Shown piece after piece: positions 20,001-29,200 of a stretch of DNA of 53,065 nucleotides. The notes under the pieces were generated by a model, which was not told the origin of the DNA, made no database searches, and worked only from the letters and a program-made list of their open reading frames with translations. The DNA is from Paranoxybacillus vitaminiphilus (GTDB lineage Bacteria > Bacillota > Bacilli > Bacillales > Anoxybacillaceae): positions 1 through 53,065 of the forward strand of contig NZ_QLMH01000018.1 in the NCBI RefSeq assembly GCF_003259935.1, written 5' to 3'. A program made the position numbers and the translations under genes. Position 1 is the stretch's first letter. Every line of letters starts with the position of its first letter.

Positions 20001-20399
20001 TTAACCGCGTCTTGCGCCACGACCTCCTCGTTTTGATTCAGTGTGACGTTTGAGGGAAGCTAAACGATCTTCGCTTTCCTTTAAAAAGCGACTAATTTTT
20101 TGTTCAAAACTTTCTTTGGAAGAACGATCGTTTGCCTTATTACGCAAGCGTTGTGCTGAAGTCTGTTCTTTTGCTTTTTTAATCGATAAGCCGATTTTGC
20201 CATCTTTCTCAACATTAATTACTTTTACCTCAACTACGTCGCCTACTTTGAGGTGGTCGTTAATATCCTTCACATAGTTATCCGCTACTTCACTAATGTG
20301 AACTAAACCTGTTGAGCCTTCTGGCAGCTCCACAAACGCTCCAAATTTCGTAATGCCCGTTACTTTGCCTTGTAACTTGCTGCCTACTTCCATTGACAT
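20001..20399 (-). CDS. yabR: S1-domain RNA-binding protein YabR
   Basis: The 132-residue protein starts with one S1 RNA-binding domain (VGSKLQGKVTGITKFGAFVE to KIGLSIKKAKEQ, about residues 4-75), followed by a basic, Arg/Gly-rich tail. It resembles general-stress and polynucleotide-phosphorylase S1 domains, but its RNA target is unknown. The start is the ATG of MSMEVGSK, as in B. subtilis YabR, preceded by AAGGAGG; an upstream 22-codon extension lacks similarity. It follows divIC. Confidence 0.92.
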   Translation of the reverse strand: MSMEVGSKLQGKVTGITKFGAFVELPEGSTGLVHISEVADNYVKDINDHLKVGDVVEVKVINVEKDGKIGLSIKKAKEQTSAQRLRNKANDRSSKESFEQKISRFLKESEDRLASLKRHTESKRGGRGARRG

Positions 20400-20488
20400 A
20401 AAAAAAGTGCTCCTCCTTAAAATCTCAAAATCAATTTTCTTCATTATACATAATGAAAAAAACAAGTGTCAATAAGCCAAGAGCCCAC

Positions 20489-20860
20489 TCATTCTTCAGG
20501 AACGGAAAAAATAATTTCTCCCTCTTTAGAAAGAAAATAATTTTTGCGAGCAAGTTCAGCAATATATTCATCATCATTAAGCTTTTTAATTTCTTCTTTT
20601 AATTGCTGTTCTTCCTTTTTAAGTTTTTCCAGCTGTTGTTCCAGCTTCTGTTCTTCTTCTATTTTCGCCTCAATATTGGCAGATTGAGAGATGAGTGTAT
20701 ACAAAAGAGCAGAAGATATCGCTAAAAGAATGCCGCTGAGCAATGTAAAGCGGATGATCGCCATACGTCGTCTCCGCATAGCTCTTTTTTCTTTTCTTTC
20801 CTGTTCTAGCACATAAGATGACCGAATTTTTGTCACTTTGTTTTTCTGTAATACACTCAT
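20489..20860 (-). CDS. divIC: Cell division protein DivIC (FtsB-like)
   Basis: DivIC is a bitopic divisome protein that partners with FtsL and DivIB. The 123-residue product has a basic cytoplasmic N terminus (ERKEKRAMRRRRMAIIRF), one membrane segment (about residues 33-54) and an external coiled coil rich in Glu, Lys and Leu (IEAKIEEEQKLEQQLEKL), ending in the DivIC/FtsB domain ARKNYFLSKEGEIIF. The ATG follows GGAGGTAG. It follows yabQ by 15 bp. Confidence 0.95.
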   Translation of the reverse strand: MSVLQKNKVTKIRSSYVLEQERKEKRAMRRRRMAIIRFTLLSGILLAISSALLYTLISQSANIEAKIEEEQKLEQQLEKLKKEEQQLKEEIKKLNDDEYIAELARKNYFLSKEGEIIFSVPEE

Positions 20861-20875
20861 CTTTCTACCTCCATC

Positions 20876-21508
20876 TTATTTTCGGCGTTTCTCCCACCAT
20901 TTTTGTACGATACTTTTCACATTCTTTCCTTTAGCAATAACTCCTGCAAATTTCCGAAAAAACTTTTCTATATTGATTCGCCAATTAGCTGGAACAAACC
21001 GCCATAATAAGCAGAAAAGCCATTTTATCGGGATAAAAATGATTCGCAACATCATTTTAATAAGCTTATATAACATGCTGGCCATCAATAACAATATTCG
21101 TCCGCCTGTCATTAATAAGGCAAGAAAAAATTGAAACATAAATTGAAGAGGACGGACAATTACATAATAGCATGTCCTTACACAGAAACGGTACATGGTT
21201 ACACATGTCTGAATAATAAATTCGAGAATCTTTCGGTAAATGGCGCGAAATAAGCTTTGGTAAGCTGCATAACCGCATAATAACGCTAAAAAAATATAAA
21301 AGCGAAGTTCACCTTCATTTATAGACAATAACGCATAAAACACAGTCAGACCTTGAATCACCCAAAAAAGAATATCATTCATAAAAACAACCCAATGCGC
21401 TCGTTTCTGCCTCTGCAAAAAGCGACCGTAAGTGTCAACAGCCGCTCCAAGATAAATTCCCATGCCAATCATCGTCAGCATGGTTATAAACTGGGTTGTT
21501 AAACTCAT
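20876..21508 (-). CDS. yabQ: Spore cortex/coat membrane protein YabQ
   Basis: The 210-residue integral membrane protein has four to five predicted membrane segments: about residues 3-25, 40-62, 66-85 and one or two near 110-165, with a basic C-terminal tail. In B. subtilis YabQ is made in the mother cell under sigma-E, localises around the forespore and is needed for cortex formation. The ATG overlaps the yabP stop (ATGA), implying coupling. Confidence 0.92.
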   Translation of the reverse strand: MSLTTQFITMLTMIGMGIYLGAAVDTYGRFLQRQKRAHWVVFMNDILFWVIQGLTVFYALLSINEGELRFYIFLALLCGYAAYQSLFRAIYRKILEFIIQTCVTMYRFCVRTCYYVIVRPLQFMFQFFLALLMTGGRILLLMASMLYKLIKMMLRIIFIPIKWLFCLLWRFVPANWRINIEKFFRKFAGVIAKGKNVKSIVQKWWEKRRK

Positions 21509-21810
21509 TTGAACAACTTGCTAAAGAAACCTTTAGCTTTCTCCGGATGTTGATCGTCTAAATAGATCATTTCAAAAATTCTTCCTTTAATCGAGACGAC
21601 TCCTTTATCCACGTCTAAATTTTTCATTTGTAAATTTTGACCGCGAATCGATAAAAATCCCATTACGGTTTCTAATAGAAATTCCTCATTATCGAAACTT
21701 TCCACCTGTTTGACTCCAGTAATGTCAAGAAGACGCCTTCCGCGCATAATTAAATCATGGTCCTGAATAGGCCCCTTATTGTTAGAACCAAATTCATAAT
21801 GTTGATTCAT
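21505..21810 (-). CDS. yabP: Sporulation protein YabP
   Basis: The 101-residue soluble protein belongs to the YabP/YqfC family, with the motif GRRLLDITGVKQVESFD and the conserved LSIRGQNLQMKNLDV and GVVSIKGRI strands. In B. subtilis it is made with YabQ under sigma-E. The start chosen is MNQHYEF, after GGGGGATT; five further upstream codons are not supported. The leader (21826-21910) has a small hairpin (AGAGGG/CCCTCT) and a CATACATA sequence that could be a sigma-E -10, but no good -35 was found. Confidence 0.93.
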   Translation of the reverse strand: MNQHYEFGSNNKGPIQDHDLIMRGRRLLDITGVKQVESFDNEEFLLETVMGFLSIRGQNLQMKNLDVDKGVVSIKGRIFEMIYLDDQHPEKAKGFFSKLFK

Positions 21811-21910
21811 ACCAATCCCCCGCATTCACATTTAAACTAAGAGGGCTTATCCCTCTCATGTTTGTACCATATGTATGAATGCGGGAAGATTTTTAGAACA
21901 AGCTATATTG

Positions 21911-22177
21911 TCATATGTCCGCTTCCATTCGTTCTTCTTTGATCACTTCATAAAGAGTTGCCGCATCTTCTTTTCGAGCCGTTTCCTGTAGATTTGTAAT
22001 TTTTACCGTGACTAACTTTTGTCCGAACTGAATCGTTAATTCGTCACCTACTTTTACATTTGAGCTCGCTTTTGCTGTCACGCCATTAATTTTAATCCGT
22101 CCCTGATCAGCGACTTCTTTTGCTAGAGTACGGCGTTTAATTAAACGTGAGACTTTTAAAAATTTATCTAGACGCAT
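21911..22177 (-). CDS. rqcP: Ribosome quality control protein RqcP (S4 domain)
   Basis: RqcP works with RqcH on split 50S subunits carrying stalled peptides, supporting alanine tailing. The 88-residue protein is mostly one S4 RNA-binding domain: MRLDKFLKVSRLIKRRTLAKE with the basic patch, then GRIKINGVTAKASSNVKVGD. It is similar to Hsp15. The ATG follows AAGGGGGAAATGGA. It follows mazG by 12 bp, matching B. subtilis yabO. Confidence 0.95.
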   Translation of the reverse strand: MRLDKFLKVSRLIKRRTLAKEVADQGRIKINGVTAKASSNVKVGDELTIQFGQKLVTVKITNLQETARKEDAATLYEVIKEERMEADI

Positions 22178-22189
22178 TCCATTTCCCCC

Positions 22190-23650
22190 TTATAAACCTT
22201 TTTCTTTCGCCTCTTCCCAAAAGGCATCTAATTGTTCCAATGTTAATGATGTGATATCCCAACCACGTACTTTTACCTGCTCTTCTATATACGTAAAACG
22301 ACGATAAAATTTTTCGTTTGTCATGGCCAATGCCTCTTCTGGATTAATTTTGTAGAATCTTGCAATATTGACAAGCGCAAATAGTAAATCACCAAACTCA
22401 TTAATCAGCTTTTGACGATGCTTACCTTCTACAGCCTCTTGTTGAAATTCAGCTATTTCTTCGTTTACTTTCTCCCACATCGGTTGAATATCCGGCCAAT
22501 CAAAACCAACTTTCGCTGCTTTGGCTTGAAATTCATACGCTTTTAATAAGCCTGGTAAACTTTTCGCCACCTCATCAAGTAAAAAGGCCGTTTTCTCCCC
22601 TTTTTCCTCCGCTTTAATACTTTCCCAGTTGCGGACAACTTCATCAGCATTTTCTACTGCTACATTGCCAAATACGTGAGGATGACGGCGAATCATTTTT
22701 TCGGTAATGCTATAAATAACATCTTTAATCGAAAATATTCCCTCATCTTCACCAATTTGCGCATGCAACATGACTTGCAAAAGCACATCCCCTAATTCTT
22801 CAATTATGTTGTCATCATCCTGTCTGTCAATGGCATCCAACAGCTCATACGCCTCTTCGATCAAATATTTTTTTAATGATTCATGTGTCTGTTTGCGGTC
22901 CCATGGACAGCCGTTCGGTCCTCTTAACGTGGCAATGACGCGGCGCAATGTTTCAAAACGATGATAAAGCAACGCTTCATCTTTAACCGGCGGTACATAG
23001 ACGCTTGTTAAATTATTCAGTTCCGTTACCCGATCTAATTCATATAAAGGAACTTTTTTAATTTGTTCATTTTTGCTTCCGGCAGCCGTCACGACATATA
23101 CTTCATATTCATCAGGCAGCTCTTCCATCAAAGAAAGCTTCACGTCAGAAGCAATAAATTGGTCATATACTTGGCAAAAAATCATATGCTGTGTCAGTTG
23201 CAGTTTATCGCTGCGAAAATCGGTTGCATCAATGAATTGAAACCCTTCAATCGGATCAATTTTTAATGACGCAAATAAAGCATCTAAAAAGCTTTGCCCG
23301 CCTTCTATCACCACTTTGCATAAATTTTTGCTCTCTGCCTCTAAAAGCAGCTGTACCGTCCGTTCGGCAACAAGAGGGTGACCAGGAACAGCATAAAATA
23401 CATTCGATGTTTTGACTTGCTTCAATAAAATGTCGACAATTTCTTCATAAACCTTTTCAAAAGAATCATGCTTTTCATATACATCATCAAATGATTGGAA
23501 CTGAATCCCTTCTTCTATTAATCCATATACAGCAGGATGTTCCTTCGTTCGCAAAAAAAGCGGCGATGCTTTTTGCAGTTTGCGATAAACTCCAAGCGGT
23601 AACTGTTCTAAATCACCAGCACCTAAACCTAATACGAAAATCGTATTCAT
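22190..23650 (-). CDS. mazG: Two-domain protein: SAM methylase fold plus MazG pyrophosphohydrolase (YabN)
   Basis: The 486-residue protein joins an N-terminal tetrapyrrole-methylase-like domain (VLGLGAGDLEQLP, VFYAVPGHPLVAERTV) to a C-terminal tandem MazG region that hydrolyses nucleoside triphosphates to monophosphates. The first MazG repeat has LIEEAYELLDAI and EELGDVLLQVMLH, the second VNEEIAEFQQEA and NEFGDLLFALVNIA; these acidic residues bind metal. The fusion is normal for bacilli. The ATG is used rather than the GTG just before it. The methylase substrate is unknown. Confidence 0.94.
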   Translation of the reverse strand: MNTIFVLGLGAGDLEQLPLGVYRKLQKASPLFLRTKEHPAVYGLIEEGIQFQSFDDVYEKHDSFEKVYEEIVDILLKQVKTSNVFYAVPGHPLVAERTVQLLLEAESKNLCKVVIEGGQSFLDALFASLKIDPIEGFQFIDATDFRSDKLQLTQHMIFCQVYDQFIASDVKLSLMEELPDEYEVYVVTAAGSKNEQIKKVPLYELDRVTELNNLTSVYVPPVKDEALLYHRFETLRRVIATLRGPNGCPWDRKQTHESLKKYLIEEAYELLDAIDRQDDDNIIEELGDVLLQVMLHAQIGEDEGIFSIKDVIYSITEKMIRRHPHVFGNVAVENADEVVRNWESIKAEEKGEKTAFLLDEVAKSLPGLLKAYEFQAKAAKVGFDWPDIQPMWEKVNEEIAEFQQEAVEGKHRQKLINEFGDLLFALVNIARFYKINPEEALAMTNEKFYRRFTYIEEQVKVRGWDITSLTLEQLDAFWEEAKEKGL

Positions 23651-23656
23651 CACTCA

Positions 23657-25270
23657 TCACCTATCATTTTTAAATAAAAACTTCATTGCCTTCTCTCCAA
23701 ATGGGAGAAGGGACAGTTCTTGTTTGGAAAACACGTTTCCTTTCAAAACGGCTATAATGTAAAAACACCCCCCTGCAGCAACACCGACTAAAGCCTGCAC
23801 AGAGGCAAAGAAGCGGGTTGTCTGCCACCCAAAAGCAAACTTACTGCTTGTCCATAAATAAAATTGTAATAAAACTATCATTGCTAACAATGCAAGCAAA
23901 ATTCGAAAGGTCATTTCTTTGTTTATCAAAGAGCTTTTTATATTTTTTCTTAATGTATAGTATAAAAGAGCAAAAACCGTCATGTAAGAAATAAGTGTTG
24001 CTATGGCAGCACCAGCGATTTGATACATTGGTATAAGCCATAGATTAAGCAGCCACTTCATAAGCACTCCGATTAACACTGCAAAAACAGGAGCCCATTG
24101 ATGCCCTAATCCTTGCAAAATTGCCGCCATTGTTAAAGCCAGTGACGTAAATAAAATGGAACCACTTAAAATCGCTAGTTCAAAGGAGCCGGAAGCATCT
24201 TTAAATAACATAATATTTGTTGGTTTAATAATACAAGCAAGTCCTGCTGCTGCACCTAATCCAATAACAATGCCAACTCGAAAAGAAAGACGGATTTTTT
24301 CCTCAATAAATCGTTCATCTCCCCGCTGCTTTGCTCCGGAAATTAACGGAACAAGCGTTAAAGAAAAGGCAGTAGCAATGACCGTTCCAAGTTGAATAAG
24401 CGGTTGCCCCCGGTCATATATTCCTTTCAATACTTTGGCCGTCTGTTCTTCGATACCTGTTGATACTAACAATGAAAAAAGGGAAAGCGCATCGACAAAC
24501 TGTATTAATATGAGCATCATGTTTGCTATACAAATGGTAAAACCTTGAACAAACAAAATGAAAATAATTTTTTTCGTATCTATATTCGTCTTTTTTATCA
24601 CTGTTTTCTTCCGTTTCGTACCTCTTTTAAACCAATAAGCGGTTAAGAAAAGCAATGCGGCAAACCCGCCTGTCAGAGAACCAAAGATAGCTCCGGCTCC
24701 TGCTTCGTATATAGTGTGACCGCTTTTTAGCAGCACATATACGGAAAGCAAAATCGTTGCTACGCGAACAAACTGCTCGGCTATTTGAGAAACCGCTGTC
24801 GGCACCATGTTGTTTCTGCCTTGAAAATAGCCTCTTAATACGGAGATAAAAGGGAAAAGTAAAAAAGAAAACGAAATAATTTGGATAAGCAAAGATAACT
24901 CTTTGTCCCCCATCAACTGGGCAATCCAATCTGCACCAATATACAAAATACTAAACCCAATCATACCTATTATTAACAAAAAATACAAAGAGATTTTTAA
25001 AATATATGTCATTCCCTCGTCATCTCGCTCAACATCGCGCTCGGCAATCATTTTTGAAATGACGACTGGATAACCATAAGTGGCAAGCGCAATAACGACT
25101 CCGTAAAAAGGATAAACTTGCTGATAAATATAAAATCCGACATCACCAGCAATGTTTTGATAAGGAATGCGATAAAACGCACTTAACATTTTCGTTACAA
25201 AAGCGGCAAGCGTGAGTGCAAGCGCTCCCCGCCATATTCTTCTTGTTTGTGACTCTGGTTCAAGAGTCAT
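23657..25270 (-). CDS. yabM: Polytopic membrane transporter of the SpoVB/MurJ (MOP) family, YabM
   Basis: The 537-residue protein has about 14 hydrophobic segments and the family opening RGALALTLAAFVTKMLSAFYRIPYQN (shown in part: FVTKMLSAFYRIPYQN), plus SVLRGYFQGRNNMVPTA. The family flips lipid-linked oligosaccharides (MurJ, SpoVB, O-antigen flippases). The substrate is not known; position between spoVT and mazG matches B. subtilis yabM. The ATG follows GGAAGGTG. The gap between its start and spoVT holds family B copy B3. Confidence 0.9.
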   Translation of the reverse strand: MTLEPESQTRRIWRGALALTLAAFVTKMLSAFYRIPYQNIAGDVGFYIYQQVYPFYGVVIALATYGYPVVISKMIAERDVERDDEGMTYILKISLYFLLIIGMIGFSILYIGADWIAQLMGDKELSLLIQIISFSFLLFPFISVLRGYFQGRNNMVPTAVSQIAEQFVRVATILLSVYVLLKSGHTIYEAGAGAIFGSLTGGFAALLFLTAYWFKRGTKRKKTVIKKTNIDTKKIIFILFVQGFTICIANMMLILIQFVDALSLFSLLVSTGIEEQTAKVLKGIYDRGQPLIQLGTVIATAFSLTLVPLISGAKQRGDERFIEEKIRLSFRVGIVIGLGAAAGLACIIKPTNIMLFKDASGSFELAILSGSILFTSLALTMAAILQGLGHQWAPVFAVLIGVLMKWLLNLWLIPMYQIAGAAIATLISYMTVFALLYYTLRKNIKSSLINKEMTFRILLALLAMIVLLQFYLWTSSKFAFGWQTTRFFASVQALVGVAAGGCFYIIAVLKGNVFSKQELSLLPFGEKAMKFLFKNDR

Positions 25271-25403
25271 TTTTTTTCACCTTCCACTATAAATTAACGT
25301 TCACATTATATCACAAATTCCTTTATCGGGATTTTTCAGCAAAAGAAAAAGGCAGCTGTGTGCTACCTTTTACAAAAGTATCTGTTTCCTCCGCTTTTCA
25401 GTG

Positions 25404-25524
25404 ATATCTAGCTCCGGCACCTAGCTCTCTGTGCCAAATAACCTTCACTCTCGAAGTGTTAGGCACTTCTGCGAGTGAAGAACATTTGGCTTTGAGAGCT
25501 AATCACGGCGCCTCCGCTTTTCTT
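25404..25524 (-). repeat. Family B palindromic element, copy B3 (abuts spoVT stop)
   Basis: It has the same ends as the other copies: TCTAGCTCCGG at the left, CCTCCGCTTTTC at the right. The apical stem is GAAGTG/CACTTC with an altered loop, TTAGG (25453-25469). It is enclosed by CTTCACTC/GAGTGAAG, GCCAAAT/ATTTGGC and AGCTCTC/GAGAGCT. It has the best-paired stem of the set. It reaches the spoVT stop codon. A separate fragment of the element's end (CTCCGCTTTTC) lies at 25389-25399. Confidence 0.85.
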
Positions 25525-26060
25525 TATTGTTCCATTTGTTTTGCTAAAAATCCGGCAGCTGTCTCAACAGCTTTTTGCTCTACTTCGCCTAACGTCTTGT
25601 CCTTCGATAAAATCACAACCGCACCAATTGGATCGCCATTGGCAATAATCGGGCCGACTGTGTACGATCTGAATCTTTCCATGTTCCCCTCAACGATTTC
25701 AATATCGCTTTCCTCTGTCCGAAGCACAGAGTTGCGCTCTTCCATCGTTTTTTCAATGAACAAACTAACCTTTTTATTCAAATATTCTTTTTTCGATACA
25801 CCTGCTACTGCAATAAAGACATCACGATCACAGATTAAAACCGGATGACCTAGGCTGTCAAACAATGCCTCTGCATACTCTTTTGCAAAATCACCTAGCT
25901 CACTAATCGGTGAATATTTTTTTAAAATAACCTCTCCATCACGGTCTACAAATATTTCAAGTGGATCGCCTTCGCGAATGCGCAATGTTCTCCGAATTTC
26001 TTTTGGAATAACTACTCTTCCTAAATCATCAATCCGCCGAACAATCCCTGTTGCTTTCAT
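25524..26060 (-). CDS. spoVT: Stage V sporulation protein T, forespore transcription regulator
   Basis: SpoVT tunes sigma-G-dependent genes in the forespore. The 178-residue protein has an N-terminal AbrB-type swapped-hairpin DNA-binding domain (MKATGIVRRIDDLGRVVIPK, about residues 1-50) and a C-terminal GAF domain (about 56-178). Its DNA-binding half closely resembles abrB in this window, as expected for this family. It lies between mfd and yabM and has its own sigma-G promoter. Confidence 0.97.
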   Translation of the reverse strand: MKATGIVRRIDDLGRVVIPKEIRRTLRIREGDPLEIFVDRDGEVILKKYSPISELGDFAKEYAEALFDSLGHPVLICDRDVFIAVAGVSKKEYLNKKVSLFIEKTMEERNSVLRTEESDIEIVEGNMERFRSYTVGPIIANGDPIGAVVILSKDKTLGEVEQKAVETAAGFLAKQMEQ

Positions 26061-26142
26061 CTATAGATGCCCCTCACTTTCATCTGGTGATTGAAGAATA
26101 ATGGCTGAATTCTATGATGAAGAATTCACCATTGTTGTGATT

Positions 26143-26171
26143 TAGTATCCTTCACAACACAACTTCTATGC
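26143..26171 (-). promoter_or_regulatory. Sigma-G promoter of spoVT
   Basis: The minus strand has GCATA (26167-26171), 17 nt, then GATACTA (26143-26149), close to sigma-G-type -35 (TGMATA/GYATA) and -10 (CATAMTA) sequences. Forespore sigma-G transcription of spoVT is established in B. subtilis. The leader of about 80 nt holds no other recognised element. Confidence 0.7.
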
Positions 26172-26254
26172 ATGATGAAAGTGATTTTTCAATGAAAGAG
26201 AAATTCCCCCAGCATCATTATAGACAGTCATATTTAAACCTAAACGTTGCGATG

Positions 26255-29200
26255 CTAGGCGGTTACTGATTTCTCGTCCTTTTTGGCATTGCTTAGTTCT
26301 TTTAGCGTTTCCAATAAAATCATTAGCCACTCCTGTGGTTTAAGCCCTTTCATATAAAGAACGATTTTCAATTTCTCCCCTTCCATGCCAAAACCATAAA
26401 CATGTCCATACTTATCACCTAATTTTGCCAAACGTTGAATTTGGACATCTTTTGAAGCAGCTTCATTAAATAAAATATCAATTTGTTGTTTATTTTGTTT
26501 AATCGATTCGACACGGTGTTGTTTCGCATATACTTTTATTTCTGCAATTTGGAATAAATAAGCAACTTCATCTGGATATTCTCCAAAGCGGTCGAGAATT
26601 TCTTCTTGAAGCTCTTCTACGTCTTCCATTGTATCAATCGCTTTAAAACGCTTATACATGTCAATTTTCAGTCGTCCATCAGAAATATAGGCATCAGGAA
26701 TATAGGCATCCACTTCAAGGTCGATTTCGACTTCAAATTTTTCCTCAGCCTGCTTTATTCCCTTCCGCTTTTCTATCGCCTCTTTCAGCATTTGTGAATA
26801 TAAATCAAACCCAACAGAATCAATAAATCCGTGCTGTTCAGCGCCTAATAAATTGCCTGCTCCGCGGATGGATAAATCACGCATAGCGATTTTAAATCCC
26901 GAACCAAGCTCTGTGAATTCCTTAATGGCCTGCAGACGCTTTTCCGCCACTTCATTTAATACTTTATCTTTACGATACGTAAAATAGGCATATGCAATAC
27001 GATTCGAGCGGCCGACACGCCCTCTTAATTGGTATAATTGAGAAAGTCCCATGCGATCAGCATCATAGACAATAAGTGTATTCACATTCGGTATATCGAC
27101 ACCCGTTTCAATAATCGTTGTGCTCACTAGGACATCGTATTGTCCCTCTAAAAATGACAGCATGACTGATTCCAGCTCATTCTCTGACATCTTTCCGTGA
27201 GCATATGTCACACGGGCATCCGGAACAAGCATTGATATTTCTTCCGCCTTAAGGTCGATGTCTTCCGTGCGGTTATAAAGGAAAAACACTTGTCCATCGC
27301 GGGCTAATTCCCGCTCAATCGCTTCGCGTACGAGCTCTGGACTGTATTCCATTACATATGTTTGAACTGGGAAACGGTTTTCCGGAGGTGTTTCAATCAC
27401 TGATAAGTCACGCACCCCAATCATTGACATATGCAAGGTTCGTGGAATCGGTGTTGCCGTTAATGTAAGGACATCAATGTTCGTTTTCATTTGTTTAATT
27501 TTTTCTTTATGGGTAACACCAAAACGCTGCTCTTCATCGATAATTAATAATCCTAAATCTTTAAAAGAAACATCCTTAGAAAGCAGGCGGTGTGTACCAA
27601 TGACAATATCAATCGTTCCATCCTTTAATCCTTTAATCGTTTCCGCTTGCTGCTTTCGCGTCCGAAATCTGCTTAATAACCCTATGTTGATCGGATAACC
27701 TTGAAAACGCTCACGAATCGTTTGATAATGCTGCTGAGCTAAAATGGTTGTCGGCACAAGGAAAGCAACCTGTTTCCCATCCATAATTGCCTTAAATGCG
27801 GCACGAATTGCCACTTCCGTTTTACCGTAACCAACATCGCCGCAGAGAAGTCGGTCCATTGGCCGTTCGCTCTCCATATCACGCTTAATTTCATTAATGG
27901 AGCGAAGCTGATCTTCCGTTTCTTGATAAGGAAATGCCGCTTCAAATTCGCGTTGCATTTCTCCATCCGGAGAGAAAGCATAGCCTTTGCTTGCTTCACG
28001 CTCGGCATAAAGCTTGATTAAATCTTCAGCAATATCTTGAACGGAAGATTCAACCTTTTTCTTCACTTTTTTCCATTCGGAACCGCCAAGTTTGTAGATT
28101 TTCGGTTCTTTTCCTTCAGAACCTACATATTTTTGAACTTGGTCAATTTGTTCGACAGGAACGTATAATGTGTCACTTCCTTGATACTGGATATGGATGT
28201 AGTCTTTATGAATTCCGTTAATTTCTAATGTGACAATTCCTAAATATTTGCCAATTCCGTGATTGACATGAACGACATAGTCACCGACCTGCAGCTCTGA
28301 ATAACTTTTGATGCGTTCAGCATTTGATAATTTTTGTTTACGGGCCGGCTTTTTTGCACGCTTTTTAAATAACTCCTCTTCCGTAATGACCGCTAGCTTT
28401 TGCATCGGCAGTTCAAATCCCGTATTTAAATCTCCTTGGATAATTTGAAATTTCTCATGCATCAACATAACGTGGTCATCTAACGGAATGGCGTCAATTT
28501 CATAGTCTTCTAAAACGCTTTGCAACTTTTTTACTCTTTCTGCGTTTGGAGCCAAGAACACAACCGCATACTTCGCTTTTTTCCATCGCTCTAACTCAGC
28601 TTTTAAAAGATGCATCTGTCCATGAAAGTTTTGCATCTGTTTGCATGATATATTTACAATGTTTTGCGGATGAGTATGTGGGACATGGCGTAAAAACAGT
28701 GATAAATAGACAATTGGTCTTTTATTTTTTTGGAATAGATCAGGATATTTGTGCGAAATAGGAACATCGTGAATAATTTTTCCTTCACTTAACAAACTCG
28801 TGTACCATTCTGCTTCCTCTTTATCCAGGTTTTCGGCCATTTCCTGCACCCTGCTTATCTCATCAAGGAGTAAAAGGCCGTTTTCTGGCATGTAGTCTAG
28901 CAAACTAGCAGGATTCTCATAAAATAAAGCTAAATATTTATACTTTTGTTCAATTTGCTGTCCATTTTTTAGATTTTCCAGCTCAAACGAAATGTGTTCA
29001 AGGAGCAGCTCCTTCGCTTTATCATCTTTTATCTTTTTTAAGCTGGCAGACAATCCTTTTTCAATCTCCTCAATTCCGCGCTCTAAATGCTCTCCATATA
29101 CAAGCATTTCATCGGCAGGACCAATAACCACTTCATTTATTTCTTCTCGGGAACGTTGATCATCAATCGTAAAAGTGCGAATCGATTCCACTTCCGTATC

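Noticed and set aside
21826-21910. Sigma-E promoter for yabP-yabQ
   Set aside because: A CATACATA -10-like sequence exists (21870-21877), but no convincing -35 at the right spacing, so it is mentioned only in the yabP entry.
25456-25848. 130-codon plus-strand frame over repeat B3 and spoVT
   Set aside because: It begins in the repeat and runs antisense to spoVT.
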